A stretch of 64,000 nt of DNA, taken from positions 1 to 64,000 of the forward strand of contig JAJTZA010000038.1 in the NCBI GenBank assembly GCA_021463905.1. The letters are read 5' to 3'. The notes under the pieces are model-generated. The model searched no databases. It was not told the origin of the DNA and worked only from the letters and a program-made list of their open reading frames with translations. The DNA is from Terrimicrobiaceae bacterium (lineage in GTDB: Bacteria; Verrucomicrobiota; Verrucomicrobiia; Chthoniobacterales; Terrimicrobiaceae). A program made the translations under genes and the position numbers. Shown in pieces: positions 1-8,410 of the stretch; the stretch's first letter is position 1; every line of letters starts with the position of its first letter.

Positions 1-155
1 AATCCTCGGCCTTCTGAAGAAAATTCCGATCGGTAGCCAGTAAACGGAAATCGAAATTCGTCGCAGATCAAGTGTTGGCGGGCCTTTTCTTCCGTTTAAT
101 GGTCTGAAGTTCAGCTTAACGGGGGTGCCTCCGTCGTGTGCCGTTGGCCCGTCCC

Positions 156-1583
156 TCAGGTGTGGGATGTTTTCTCGGCCAACTCCTCGGCAGGGTAGAG
201 CCAGATTTCGCTGAGCGTGGGGTGGTAATGGGGGACGGCGGCCAATTGGGCGGCGGTGGCGCGAAAGTGCATGGCCACGACGATTTCGTGGATGAGGTCG
301 CCGGCGTGCGGACCGACGACCGAGCCGCCCAGAATCTCGCCAGAGTCCGGAGCGGCCAGCAATTTGACAAATCCGCACCGGGCACCCATGACCAGCGATT
401 TTCCGTGATCATCAAAGGCGTAAGTGGCTGTCAGATAAGGAATGTTTTTCTGGTGCGCTTCGGCCTCGCTCAGGCCCACTGTCGCCACCTGCGGCTCGGT
501 GAAAACCACGAAAAGTTTGAGGCGGTAGTCCATGCTTTCGAGGCGCGCGTCTCCCTCATGGAGGCGGGCGGCATTGCGGGCGGCCAGTTCTCCCTGCTGG
601 ATGGCAATGTGGACAATCTCAAATGGACCACAGCAATCCCCGGCGGCAAATATGCCAGGCTGCGCGGTTTGCTGGGTTCCGGAAACCGCAAGGTGTCCCT
701 CTGTCACAGAAATCCCCGCCCTTTCCAACCCCAGACCCTCCAGGTTGGGACGACGGCCCAGACCGTTGAAAACCGCCTCCGCTCCCAGCGTCAACGGCCC
801 GGCATCCGTTTGAAAATGCACGAGTATCCCCTCTCCACCGCGCTCGATGCGCCGAAGCTGCGTCCCGGTAAAAACCTCCATCCCCCGGTCCCGGAACGAC
901 TGCTCGACCACCGCCGCAACATCGGAGTCCACACCCCGCAGGAATTGCCGCCCGCGCTGAATGATCGTTACCCGCGTTCCCATCGCCTGCAGGTAATGCG
1001 CCATCTCCAGAGCGACTGGCCCGGCACCCAAGACAACCACCGAATGCGGAAGGCTCTCCGCGTCCAGGATGTCATCGCTGGTCAGCACCCGGACTTCATC
1101 CAGCCCCGGCACTTCCGGGTGCCAGCTCCGCGAACCCGTCGCCACAAGAAAATACGAGGACTCCAAGGCAACCTTCCCACCATCCCGCAGAATGACACCC
1201 ACACGGCGCGCATCTTCAAACTCCGCGCGTCCTCGAAAAAAATCAAAGCTCCCCTCCTCGAGCTGGCCTCTGCGGTAGTCGGCAAAGTCGCGGATGAGAG
1301 AGCGTTTGCGCGCAATGACAGCAGAAATATCCACGGTGGGTGTCGGGAGGTTCACTCCGAATTCGCGGGCTTCCCGCGCGGCCAGTGTCCGGTTGGCACT
1401 CTCAATCAGGGTCTTGCTGGGCATGCACCCTCTCAGGATGCAGAGCCCGCCGACTTCGCCACCGCCCTCCACCACCGCTGTCTTGAGTCCCTGCGCGACG
1501 GCGGTTCGAGCCGCCGCGTAACCGGCACTCCCTCCGCCGATCACCACAAAATCATAGCCTAATGAGCTGTCCATCGGCCTCAT
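156..1583 (-). CDS. FAD-dependent pyridine nucleotide-disulfide oxidoreductase (dihydrolipoamide dehydrogenase / mercuric reductase-like)
   Basis: A flavoprotein of 475 residues that should pass electrons between NAD(P)H and a disulfide or other acceptor in the cytosol. An FAD-binding GGGSAG motif lies near residues 16-21. The redox-active pair C48/C53 sits in GGLCILRGCMPSK, the class I disulfide reductase signature. A second dinucleotide motif (GAGPVALEM) starts near residue 186. The C-terminal dimer domain ends with HYHPT...E (about residues 452-459), the usual His-Glu catalytic pair. There is no N-terminal heavy-metal domain or C-terminal Cys pair, so a true mercuric reductase is unlikely. 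No 2-oxo acid dehydrogenase genes are adjacent, so the substrate is unknown. M4 (1574) is an equally possible start. In the 155 bases downstream I see only a possible 13-codon C-terminal tail at 2-43 on the plus strand. Confidence 0.88.
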   Translation of the reverse strand: MRPMDSSLGYDFVVIGGGSAGYAAARTAVAQGLKTAVVEGGGEVGGLCILRGCMPSKTLIESANRTLAAREAREFGVNLPTPTVDISAVIARKRSLIRDFADYRRGQLEEGSFDFFRGRAEFEDARRVGVILRDGGKVALESSYFLVATGSRSWHPEVPGLDEVRVLTSDDILDAESLPHSVVVLGAGPVALEMAHYLQAMGTRVTIIQRGRQFLRGVDSDVAAVVEQSFRDRGMEVFTGTQLRRIERGGEGILVHFQTDAGPLTLGAEAVFNGLGRRPNLEGLGLERAGISVTEGHLAVSGTQQTAQPGIFAAGDCCGPFEIVHIAIQQGELAARNAARLHEGDARLESMDYRLKLFVVFTEPQVATVGLSEAEAHQKNIPYLTATYAFDDHGKSLVMGARCGFVKLLAAPDSGEILGGSVVGPHAGDLIHEIVVAMHFRATAAQLAAVPHYHPTLSEIWLYPAEELAEKTSHT

Positions 1584-1905
1584 TACATATCAAAACGCGA
1601 GTGTGCGCACGCGGAAAGTCCACGTGGGCCGACGACGGGTGCGATGAAAAATGAGTGAGGTTGACGTAGATCCACCCTCCTGCGGCCCATGCGGTGGGCT
1701 TGCTGCGCTGACGGCAATGCCCCTTGCCCGCGCAGCAACCAAAAACCACATCTGTGGTAGCGGGCTCCTTCCTATTCGACACATCGTAACCGTGGCCTGT
1801 CTCTAAATGTATCGATCCGCGAAAGACCGTGCGTCACATGGTCGAGAAGATAGATTTGGCGAACTGGCAATATTTTTGGTCCAACGGAAACGGTGGCTCA
1901 AGACT
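1584..1905. other. intergenic stretch, no convincing gene
   Basis: These 322 bases separate the oxidoreductase from the methyltransferase. Short open frames exist on both strands, for example 1552-1782 minus (76 codons) and about 1651-1806 plus (51 codons, one CxxC). None has a ribosome-binding site, recognisable family or codon pattern that I would defend. The oxidoreductase promoter probably lies here, but no clear -35/-10 pair was found. Confidence 0.5.
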
Positions 1906-2850
1906 TTAGCGCATTGAGTCCACCGTCTTTCTCTCTCCTTTGTATTTCGCAGCGGATTCAAAGAACCTAAGTTGTTCTATCTGTTGAGAAGTGGACTCTT
2001 CGTAGTCAGTTGCATAGTTGGTGATCAATGCCTCCAACATCGGATTGCGGTTATCTTCCCTCGCGCCGACGTGATAAAAATGCTCGCGGGTCTGAATGTG
2101 ATATGGGCGCCAAATAGAATCAATGAACTGGTTCGCTCTGTATTCGTTGCTGTGCCACGTCGATAGAATGAACCGAGCTGATGTGGTCTCAAGATGAGCG
2201 GCTAAATCCCGCTCGTTGCTCTCGTCCCATCCATTGAAGTAATCAGCATGACGATCAATGTAGGGCGGATCGCAATAAATGAAATCGCCATCACCTGCGG
2301 CGGAAATCGTTTTGTCATAGTCCTGATGGATGAACTCATAATCTCCGCAAGCGATGGTATCAGCAACGGCCTTGACCTGGTTGCAAATTTTTGTGATGTA
2401 AGCCTGAGCAAATCTGTTGGGCTTGCGGCAAAACGGAACATTGAATCCACCCTTGCGGTTGAATCGAATCATTCCGTTAAAGCAGGCCCGATTCAGGAAT
2501 AAAAAGTCGATAGGATCGCCATGCTGGTTGAATCGCTCGCGAATGTTGTAGAAATGTTGCCCCTCGGTGCGGAATAGCTCAGCCCCCTCATTCTCAAGAA
2601 ACTGTCTCACACTACCGGGTGAGATCGAGCCATCGGCAATCGCCTGATAGAGTCGGATTAAATGCGGATTCGAGTCAGCGAGAAGCACGCGCTTCGGTCG
2701 CAAATTGAAGGCTACGACTCCCGAGCCCATGAACGGCTCAATCCACCTGCCGTTGAAATCATCGGGGACAAGTGCTCTGATCCAAGGTACCAACTTGGTC
2801 TTAATGCCTTGACACTTAATAGGCGGAACGATTGTGCGAAAATCGCTCAT
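1906..2850 (-). CDS. DNA adenine-N6 methyltransferase, EcoRV-methylase (Dam/D12) family
   Basis: A 314-residue methyltransferase predicted to methylate adenine in the recognition site of the neighbouring EcoRV-like nuclease. The D12-class layout is clear: an N-terminal IKCQGIKTKLVPWI segment, the SAM motif EPFMGSGVVAFN (residues 38-49), DSNPHLIRLY, a long NRACFNGMIRFN stretch (120-131), and catalytic DPPY at 194-197. The resemblance to M.EcoRV as I remember it is strong along the whole length, including KPNRFAQAYITKI and STWHSNEYR. The C-terminal 30 residues go beyond the M.EcoRV end. Its ATG overlaps the nuclease stop as ATGA (2847-2850), so the pair was translationally coupled. The reading frame is intact. 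The region is visibly more AT-rich than its neighbours, which suggests horizontal acquisition. Confidence 0.93.
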   Translation of the reverse strand: MSDFRTIVPPIKCQGIKTKLVPWIRALVPDDFNGRWIEPFMGSGVVAFNLRPKRVLLADSNPHLIRLYQAIADGSISPGSVRQFLENEGAELFRTEGQHFYNIRERFNQHGDPIDFLFLNRACFNGMIRFNRKGGFNVPFCRKPNRFAQAYITKICNQVKAVADTIACGDYEFIHQDYDKTISAAGDGDFIYCDPPYIDRHADYFNGWDESNERDLAAHLETTSARFILSTWHSNEYRANQFIDSIWRPYHIQTREHFYHVGAREDNRNPMLEALITNYATDYEESTSQQIEQLRFFESAAKYKGERKTVDSMR

Positions 2851-3673
2851 TCTACGTTTCTGCGTGGGACAATCAGAGAGGTGTCTCCGCTACGATATCG
2901 GACGAAATCCTCAAGAGAAGTGATTTTCGCGATTTTTCCTCCAGCGATCTTAGTCGTGATCTTGCCGTAGTTCATCCAGTAGTCATCAAACCAATCTTCT
3001 CCCAACTTCGAAAACATGCCCTTCCCAGAAAGTATACACCTAATTCTCTGAATGCTTCCGATATTTGGGGAATCCCCGATCCACCCTTGTCGCTCGCAAT
3101 CCGCCATTTTTCCGCGACGAAGAATTGGATATTAGAGATAGCAGAAATAATTGATTGAAGCTCATCAAGCGGACACGATCGGGTCTCGTCAATAGTCGCG
3201 TCCTCGGCGCGATCATAGATGATGCCCAAACAAAAATGGCCCGAGTAGGAGGCATAGGGAAACTGGATGTTCTTAGTGCTTGTTCTGTCTTGGAAATACT
3301 TGCCGTGCGATCCAAGAGTGAAGCCATTGCAGAGCCAAGGTTTATCAGGTTTGCGGTAGGTTGTTTTGAAGTCAATCGCAAACTTCACTGACTCGTCCGC
3401 TTTGAGGACAAAGGAGATGTCGGGGTAGTAGTTCTGGTGTTCGGCGAGCACTACGGCAAAGCCCTGCTCTTCAGCAAACGCGAGAATTTTTGGGAACAGG
3501 TGAATCTCCAGAATTTTGGAAACGATCTTGGTGTCAGATGAAATCGTATAAACGTTGCGGAAAGTGTCGATGAAGCCCTTTACCGTCCATTGACCATCAT
3601 CGGTGCTTACGTGTTTTGTAAGGGTTTTTGCGAAGGTCTTTAGGGACTTTTCAAATTGGGATTTTGTGGTCAT
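2847..3673 (-). pseudogene. EcoRV-family type II restriction endonuclease, interrupted by a frameshift
   Basis: Two overlapping reading frames together give one EcoRV-like nuclease of about 275 residues (EcoRV has 245). The first frame (3673 leftward) holds the PD-(D/E)xK core: E56 in LEIHLF, D85 in NYYPDISF, and D101/K103 in AIDFKTTY, matching EcoRV E45, D74, D90 and K92. It then reads AEKWRIASDKGGSG like the EcoRV DKWVIAGDLAGSG. After that the homology jumps to the next frame (SPNIGSI, then SGKGMFSKLGEDWFDDYWMNY), which runs on to 2847. The break is at the run of four G (minus strand, plus coordinates 3074-3077); five G would restore a single frame. It falls in the loop that in EcoRV contacts DNA bases. 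In the unshifted frame the protein stops at 2972, about 40 residues early. This could be a true mutation, a phase-variable run, or a sequencing error. Confidence 0.88.
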
Positions 3674-3755
3674 GAGCAGTTTTCATTTTTTGGGAAAATT
3701 TATTGTAATTCTGTTGTAAGACGGGACGGGAGACAATCATATTTCCTGGCGCGGC

Positions 3756-5897
3756 TCACTCCGGCGGAGACTCGAGGACGAGACGTCCCTCCGCATCCTG
3801 GCGGATCACGACTTTTTTTTGGCCCATGGTGAAGACGAGCAGCGCGTTCGTCGGGGACTCGATGTGTTGAATCGCGTCTCCCTGCCCGCTGAGGTCAAAG
3901 AGCGTCACGAAGCGGGTCTGGGCGGCCTGGCGGCGGCGGACGAGGGTGGGAACCCTTTGGCCGATGGTGTAGCCGATGCTTCGGGTGGTGAAAATACGTT
4001 CGCCGGGTTCCGCGATGAGGTGGGCCGCGAGGAGGGTAGAGCCCGCGGAGAAGTTCCATTGGGAATTTTCCTGCGGCAGATAGGCCAGGGTGTCGGTGAA
4101 GTGTTGGTAACCGTTCATGGTGCCGAGAGATCCCGGGTTCGGGCGCAGGAGCGACGAAGCGGGAGTGAGGTTATCCGCCGCAGCATGAAAGAAGAGGTCC
4201 ATTTGCGAAGACGCCGGTGCGTGCGCCTCGAAGACATCCACGAGGAAGTTCTCGGTGAGCAGGACATGACGGGTGAGGGTTGTTCCCGGGTAGGCGGTGT
4301 CGCAGGTGACGCCGGCAGCCACGAACCCATCGTGAACATCCAGGTAAAGCAACCGACCGGTGGCTGCCGCCTGATTCTCGGTGTTCAGCACCAGGGTGTT
4401 GTGGGCTGCGGTGGTTTTGACCCAGGTTTTGTATTCCTTGTGCGAGTAGGTGAGGCGGCCCGGATCGAGCAGCCACTCGCGCCCGTTGGCAAAAAGCAGG
4501 AGGTTGAGCTTGTCGAAATGGCCATGCTCGCCCCCATGCTGGCCATAATCCAGGAAGGCCGTGACCGCCCGCTCACCCTGACCGCGACGGAGGATGGCCA
4601 GCCCCGCATCGGGGAGAACCTCGGAATCCCGGACGAGCGGCCATTGCGTCCGAGCCTGTGCGCCGAGCAGGGCGGCAAGTTTGTCCCGGTCGCCCTGGGC
4701 CAGTGCCTGCGCAAAGATGGGATCCTGCCAGGTTTCCCACGCCCATTTCCAGAAGCGGCCGTACGAGCCGATGTTGGAGCGATCCGAATCGTGAATGACC
4801 GGGAACGAGCCGTCCGGATAGGTGGCATGCAACGGGCCGGTGAAGAGCTTTCGGAATTTTTCCTCCTGATCCAGCGGCAGGCCAAGGCGTCGCCCCGCTT
4901 CCACAATTTCGATCATGGCCTGCAGGGCATAGAAATGATACGCTATGGCACCCTCATACCAAAGCCCGTCCTGCCCGACCGAGCGTTCCAGTTGGTCGTA
5001 AAACCCGCCTGGCATCGAGAGAACCTTTTTGACAAGGGCGGCATCCTCGAGCACGGAGGCAATCGCCAGCAGACCCGCATTGTACCATGTCTGGTGGTTG
5101 CTCATGCCCTGATTGAACCGCAGCAGCGTCTCGGCCGTTCCCCGAAAAAGATTTTTTTCAATCAGAACCCGGTCTTCTTTCGAAAAAACAGGCGACATGC
5201 GCGTGAGATCATAAGCTTTGGCGAGGGGGATGATGCCAAAGGCCTCATCGAGCGCTTGAACGTTTCGGCGTGCGCCCAGCGGTGCAGCATCCCCCGTATG
5301 ACCCCAGCGATCCACACGATCCGGGTAGCCCGGATAATCCTCCGCCAGTTTGTGGAGAATCCGCCGCGCTCCCGCCGCATAACGGTCGTCACCGGTGTCG
5401 GCGTAAGCCCAGGCGAGTGTCAGGGCACCCGCCTCGGCCCGGTTGTGGAGGAGGAACCGGTACGCGGCGCAGGTTCTCGCGTCCGTGAAAATTTCTCCAG
5501 AGACCGGATCTTTGTGCTCGGTGGCGGAGAGCGGTTCGAGGCGCTGTCCGGTCTCCGGATTGGCGTAGTAAAAAATCCAGGAAGCCGGCCCCTCCGGCAG
5601 TTCCGGCGGTCGGGCCAGGAGTGCCTCAGCCGCCTCAATGCGCGCGGCTCGGAGTTTTGGGAAATCGGTGGCGGCTTTCCTTGCGGTTCGCTCCGTCGCT
5701 GATTCCGCAAGCCGGGGTGGAGGCGCAAATCGCGGTTCCGGCAGGGGGCCGGGTGCAGCCTGAGCCTGCAGGACAACAACCCCATGGAGAGCGACCACCA
5801 CCCGAAGCCATCCAAACCGGGCGAACCAGGCCGCGCGCGACTCCGCAGGATTTTTTCGATTCCATGATTGATTTTTTTGTGGTGGACGATTAGGCAT
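3756..5897 (-). CDS. heparinase II/III-like polysaccharide lyase, exported
   Basis: A secreted or periplasmic lyase of about 713 residues, probably cleaving a uronic-acid polysaccharide by beta-elimination. A hydrophobic signal segment (WLRVVVALHGVVVLQAQA, then APG) follows a basic N-terminus. The alpha-toroid region contains NHQTWYNAG (about 267-275), with the Asn-His and Tyr expected in the active site. The C-terminal beta-sandwich carries HGGEHGHFDKLNLLLF (about 454-469) and later AAHNTLVLN, typical of the Hepar_II_III family. The open frame reaches 5966, but all upstream ATGs lie inside the divergent pal gene. The start at 5897 overlaps the pal ATG by two bases, and no later ATG precedes the signal segment. 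Substrate (alginate, heparin-like or other) cannot be told from sequence, and no other polysaccharide-utilisation genes are adjacent. Confidence 0.85.
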   Translation of the reverse strand: MPNRPPQKNQSWNRKNPAESRAAWFARFGWLRVVVALHGVVVLQAQAAPGPLPEPRFAPPPRLAESATERTARKAATDFPKLRAARIEAAEALLARPPELPEGPASWIFYYANPETGQRLEPLSATEHKDPVSGEIFTDARTCAAYRFLLHNRAEAGALTLAWAYADTGDDRYAAGARRILHKLAEDYPGYPDRVDRWGHTGDAAPLGARRNVQALDEAFGIIPLAKAYDLTRMSPVFSKEDRVLIEKNLFRGTAETLLRFNQGMSNHQTWYNAGLLAIASVLEDAALVKKVLSMPGGFYDQLERSVGQDGLWYEGAIAYHFYALQAMIEIVEAGRRLGLPLDQEEKFRKLFTGPLHATYPDGSFPVIHDSDRSNIGSYGRFWKWAWETWQDPIFAQALAQGDRDKLAALLGAQARTQWPLVRDSEVLPDAGLAILRRGQGERAVTAFLDYGQHGGEHGHFDKLNLLLFANGREWLLDPGRLTYSHKEYKTWVKTTAAHNTLVLNTENQAAATGRLLYLDVHDGFVAAGVTCDTAYPGTTLTRHVLLTENFLVDVFEAHAPASSQMDLFFHAAADNLTPASSLLRPNPGSLGTMNGYQHFTDTLAYLPQENSQWNFSAGSTLLAAHLIAEPGERIFTTRSIGYTIGQRVPTLVRRRQAAQTRFVTLFDLSGQGDAIQHIESPTNALLVFTMGQKKVVIRQDAEGRLVLESPPE

Positions 5898-6405
5898 GGG
5901 CTTCATGAAACGCATATTGTCACTGGCACTCACGACATTTCTGGCCCTTTCTCTCAGTTCTTGCATGAAGAAAAAGGGGGATCAATACGCGGGCATAGAT
6001 GGAGATTATGTTTCCGGCACTCCTCTTTCGGAGCGTGCGGATGGTGCCAATTTCTTTGGTGCGAATGTCCAGCGCGGTCATTTCCCACCCGTTTATTTTG
6101 GCTTCGACAGCTATGAGGTTTCAAGCTCCGAGCAGGGCACCATTGATCAAGTGGCCTCCGCCTTGCGCTCTTCCGGCAAGACGCTGATCGTCGCCGGCTT
6201 TACGGATGAGCGCGGTACGGAGGAATACAACCGCGGCCTCGGCGAGCGGCGCGCCCTCGCGGTGCGCGAAGCCCTGATCAATGCCGGCCTCAACGCGTCC
6301 AAAGTCCAGACCGTAAGTTTTGGCAAGGAAATGCCCGCCGACTCCGGAAGCGGAGAGGTGGCCTGGGCCAAAAATCGTCGTGCCGAATTTGGCGTGACGC
6401 AGTGA
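5896..6405 (+). CDS. pal: Pal-like OmpA-domain lipoprotein
   Basis: A 169-residue outer-membrane lipoprotein that anchors the envelope to peptidoglycan. A short signal peptide ends in the lipobox LSLSSC, making C23 the lipidated residue. After a linker, the OmpA-like domain (about 58-167) shows VYFGFDSYEV, the peptidoglycan-binding block GFTDERGTEEYNRGLGERRA, and NRRAEF near the end. Length and organisation fit Pal. M4 (5905) is a possible alternative start. No tolB or tolA is directly adjacent; a TolA/TonB-like protein is encoded at 27.9-28.9 kb. Confidence 0.9.
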   Translation: MGFMKRILSLALTTFLALSLSSCMKKKGDQYAGIDGDYVSGTPLSERADGANFFGANVQRGHFPPVYFGFDSYEVSSSEQGTIDQVASALRSSGKTLIVAGFTDERGTEEYNRGLGERRALAVREALINAGLNASKVQTVSFGKEMPADSGSGEVAWAKNRRAEFGVTQ

Positions 6406-6477
6406 CCTCCGCACCTGTCGGACAGAAAGCACGGCACACGAACCTCCGCCGGTTCTGGGCCTCACGCATCACATTCC

Positions 6478-7695
6478 TTGAGTACACCGCCGAAAGTCCC
6501 GCTCCTTGATTTAACCCGACAATACCAGCAGCTCGCGGAGGGAGTCCGGCAGCGGGTCGCGGAGGTCTTTGCAAAGCAGCAATTTGTTTTGGGAGACACA
6601 GTCGAGCACTTCGAGCGGAGATTTTGCGAGATGTTTGGAACTGCTCACGCTGTGGGCATGTCCTCCGGAACCGACGCGGAGCTGGCGGTGTTCATGGCCC
6701 TGGGGATTGGTCGTGGGGATGCGGTCATAACCACCCCCTACACATTCTTTGCCACAGCGGGCTGCATTGACCGGCTCGGCGCGGAGACCGTCTTTGCGGA
6801 TATTTGTCCGGACACCATGCACCTGGACGCAAACCGCGTGGCGCAGACCCTTGCGACCATGCGGCGGAACGCTGACGGAACCCTGCTCACACAACGTGGC
6901 AACCGCCTGCGGGCACTCGTTCCGGTACATCTTTTTGGATCGGTCTGCGACATGGACGCGCTCCAGAAACTCGCAGACGAATACCAACTGGCTGTTCTCG
7001 AAGACGCCTCCCAAGCCGTGGGCGCGAAGTATCCCTCGACAACAGGTACGCGCGATGCAGGCACTTTCGGCGAAGCCGCATGGTTCAGTTTTTTTCCGAC
7101 CAAAAACCTGGGGGGTGCTGGTGATGGCGGGATGGCCGTTTGCCAAAACCCCGGGCTGGCTGCACGGTTGCGCGCCATGCGAAATCATGGAATGACCGCC
7201 TCCTACCACCACGAAATGGTGGGCGGAAATTTCCGTCTCGACGCCTTGCAGTCGGCCGTCCTTCAGGAAAAACTCCCCCATCTGGCGGCATGGAACGCAA
7301 AGCGACGCCACAACGCGGCACTATACAAACGCCTCTTTCAGGAGTTCCTGCCAGAGGGGGGCGTGGTTTTGCCCGCTGAGCCATGGGCCGCGTCGGGCAT
7401 CGCCGATCACCACACGTTTCATCAATATGTGATCCGTGTCGCCAATCGGGACCACGTGAAACAACACCTCTCCGGCGCCGGTATTGGACATGCGGTGTAC
7501 TACCCATTGCCGCTGCACCTCCAGCCCTGCTTTGCCCACCTCGGCTATGGGTCGGGCGATTTTCCGGAAGCCGAACGGGCCTCCCGCGAATCACTGGCCC
7601 TCCCCATCTTCCCGGAACTCGAAGAACACGAAATCCTCGCAGTGGCCAAGGCAGTCTCCGAAGCCGTCAAATCCCGTACGGAGACAAACAGGTGA
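6478..7695 (+). CDS. DegT/DnrJ/EryC1/StrS-family PLP aminotransferase
   Basis: A 405-residue PLP enzyme of the sugar aminotransferase family, normally converting a nucleotide-linked keto-sugar to an amino-sugar for polysaccharide or O-antigen. It shows the typical N-terminal PPKVPLLDLTRQY, the cofactor-binding GMSSGTDAE (about 60-68), EDASQAVGA (about 175-183), and the lysine motif FFPTKNLGG with K209 as the Schiff-base residue. The C-terminal YYPLPLHLQPCF block is also family-typical. The start is TTG at 6478; no ATG lies near enough, and the ribosome-binding site is poor. No other sugar-biosynthesis genes are adjacent, so the product is unknown. Confidence 0.9.
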   Translation: MSTPPKVPLLDLTRQYQQLAEGVRQRVAEVFAKQQFVLGDTVEHFERRFCEMFGTAHAVGMSSGTDAELAVFMALGIGRGDAVITTPYTFFATAGCIDRLGAETVFADICPDTMHLDANRVAQTLATMRRNADGTLLTQRGNRLRALVPVHLFGSVCDMDALQKLADEYQLAVLEDASQAVGAKYPSTTGTRDAGTFGEAAWFSFFPTKNLGGAGDGGMAVCQNPGLAARLRAMRNHGMTASYHHEMVGGNFRLDALQSAVLQEKLPHLAAWNAKRRHNAALYKRLFQEFLPEGGVVLPAEPWAASGIADHHTFHQYVIRVANRDHVKQHLSGAGIGHAVYYPLPLHLQPCFAHLGYGSGDFPEAERASRESLALPIFPELEEHEILAVAKAVSEAVKSRTETNR

Positions 7696-7730
7696 TCCAC
7701 ACCTCGCACTCCCACAAATGAGTCGCGGCG

Positions 7731-8075
7731 TCAGTGTTTGGGGGGTAGTAAAGCGACGAGCCAGCCGGCCAGCAGAAACAATCCCCCCAGTGGGGTGAGC
7801 GGGCCAAAGATCTTCTGGCCGGTGAGGGCGAGTGCGTAGAGTGATCCGGAGAAGAGAAAGACGCCACCCAGCCAGAGGAGAGCCGCCAGCGGGCGTTTTT
7901 CCGAGGCCCAGAGGGCGGCGATGCTGTGGGTGAGGTGGTAGAGAACGGCGGTGGCCCACAGACTGGTGGTGCCCTGGAGAGTCAGGGTGGGCTTGAGGGC
8001 GTGTGCGCCGAAGGCTCCCAGTGCCACCGCCAGGAATCCAAAAGCCGCTGCGAGCCGATGTGCCCACCGGCTCAT
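7731..8075 (-). CDS. DUF423 family small membrane protein
   Basis: A 114-residue inner-membrane protein with four predicted membrane segments, opening with SRWAHRLAAAFGFLAVALGAF and containing the HALKP and YHLTHSIAAL motifs of the DUF423 (YgdD-like) family. Function is not established. The ATG at 8075 overlaps the DUF971 gene's stop by four bases (ATGA), so the two are probably co-translated. The longer open frame to 8330 is only an antisense-like extension without homology. Confidence 0.85.
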   Translation of the reverse strand: MSRWAHRLAAAFGFLAVALGAFGAHALKPTLTLQGTTSLWATAVLYHLTHSIAALWASEKRPLAALLWLGGVFLFSGSLYALALTGQKIFGPLTPLGGLFLLAGWLVALLPPKH

Positions 8076-8335
8076 GGGGTGGCTCCCTCTCCCAACTCGC
8101 GCAAAGCGGCGTAGGTATAAATACCTGTGGCGTGGCCATCCCCCCAGCGGGGCTGGAATCCGTAGCCGCCCACGATCTGCCACGAGCGCAGATCGGCGCG
8201 CGCCTTGGCGGGGTCCAACACGGCCCCACCCGGGTTGCCCATGACATCCGGTTCTCCGCGACAGGCGGCACAGGGGCAAAACCTCCTGAGTGCCACGAGC
8301 GGGATGTAATCTTCGCGTCCGTCCGACCACGCCAC
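8072..8335 (-). CDS. DUF971 domain protein, start codon unclear
   Basis: A small cytosolic protein with the DUF971 fold (gamma-butyrobetaine hydroxylase N-terminal-like), seen in WSDGREDYIPLVALRRFCPCAACRGE and GYGFQPRWGDGHATGIYTYAALRELGE. The Cys-rich CPCAAC cluster could bind a metal. The first usable start is GTG at 8335, giving 87 residues. However, the upstream in-frame codons read LQPLTIQKIGDLLAVAW, which looks like the expected first beta-strand of the domain. That stretch has no ATG, GTG or TTG and lies in frame directly after the rpsD stop (8411-8413). Real translation may therefore begin at a rare codon such as CTG or ATT (8360-8362), or involve rpsD readthrough. Confidence 0.75.
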   Translation of the reverse strand: MAWSDGREDYIPLVALRRFCPCAACRGEPDVMGNPGGAVLDPAKARADLRSWQIVGGYGFQPRWGDGHATGIYTYAALRELGEGATP

Positions 8336-8410
8336 AGCCAGAAGATCTCCGATCTTCTGAATCGTGAGCGGTTGGAGAGTCTCGGGCAGGGCGGTCAGGC
8401 GCTCAGACGG

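Noticed and set aside
138-1562. 474-codon plus-strand ORF opposite the oxidoreductase
   Set aside because: Antisense shadow of a well-supported flavoprotein; no domain or motif of its own. Similar long shadows at 3819-5702, 12141-13577, 36439-37805 and 39078-40661 were dismissed for the same reason.
1552-1782. Small Cys-containing ORF upstream of the oxidoreductase
   Set aside because: Some stretches look protein-like, but there is no ribosome-binding site, it overlaps the oxidoreductase start, and no family was recognised.
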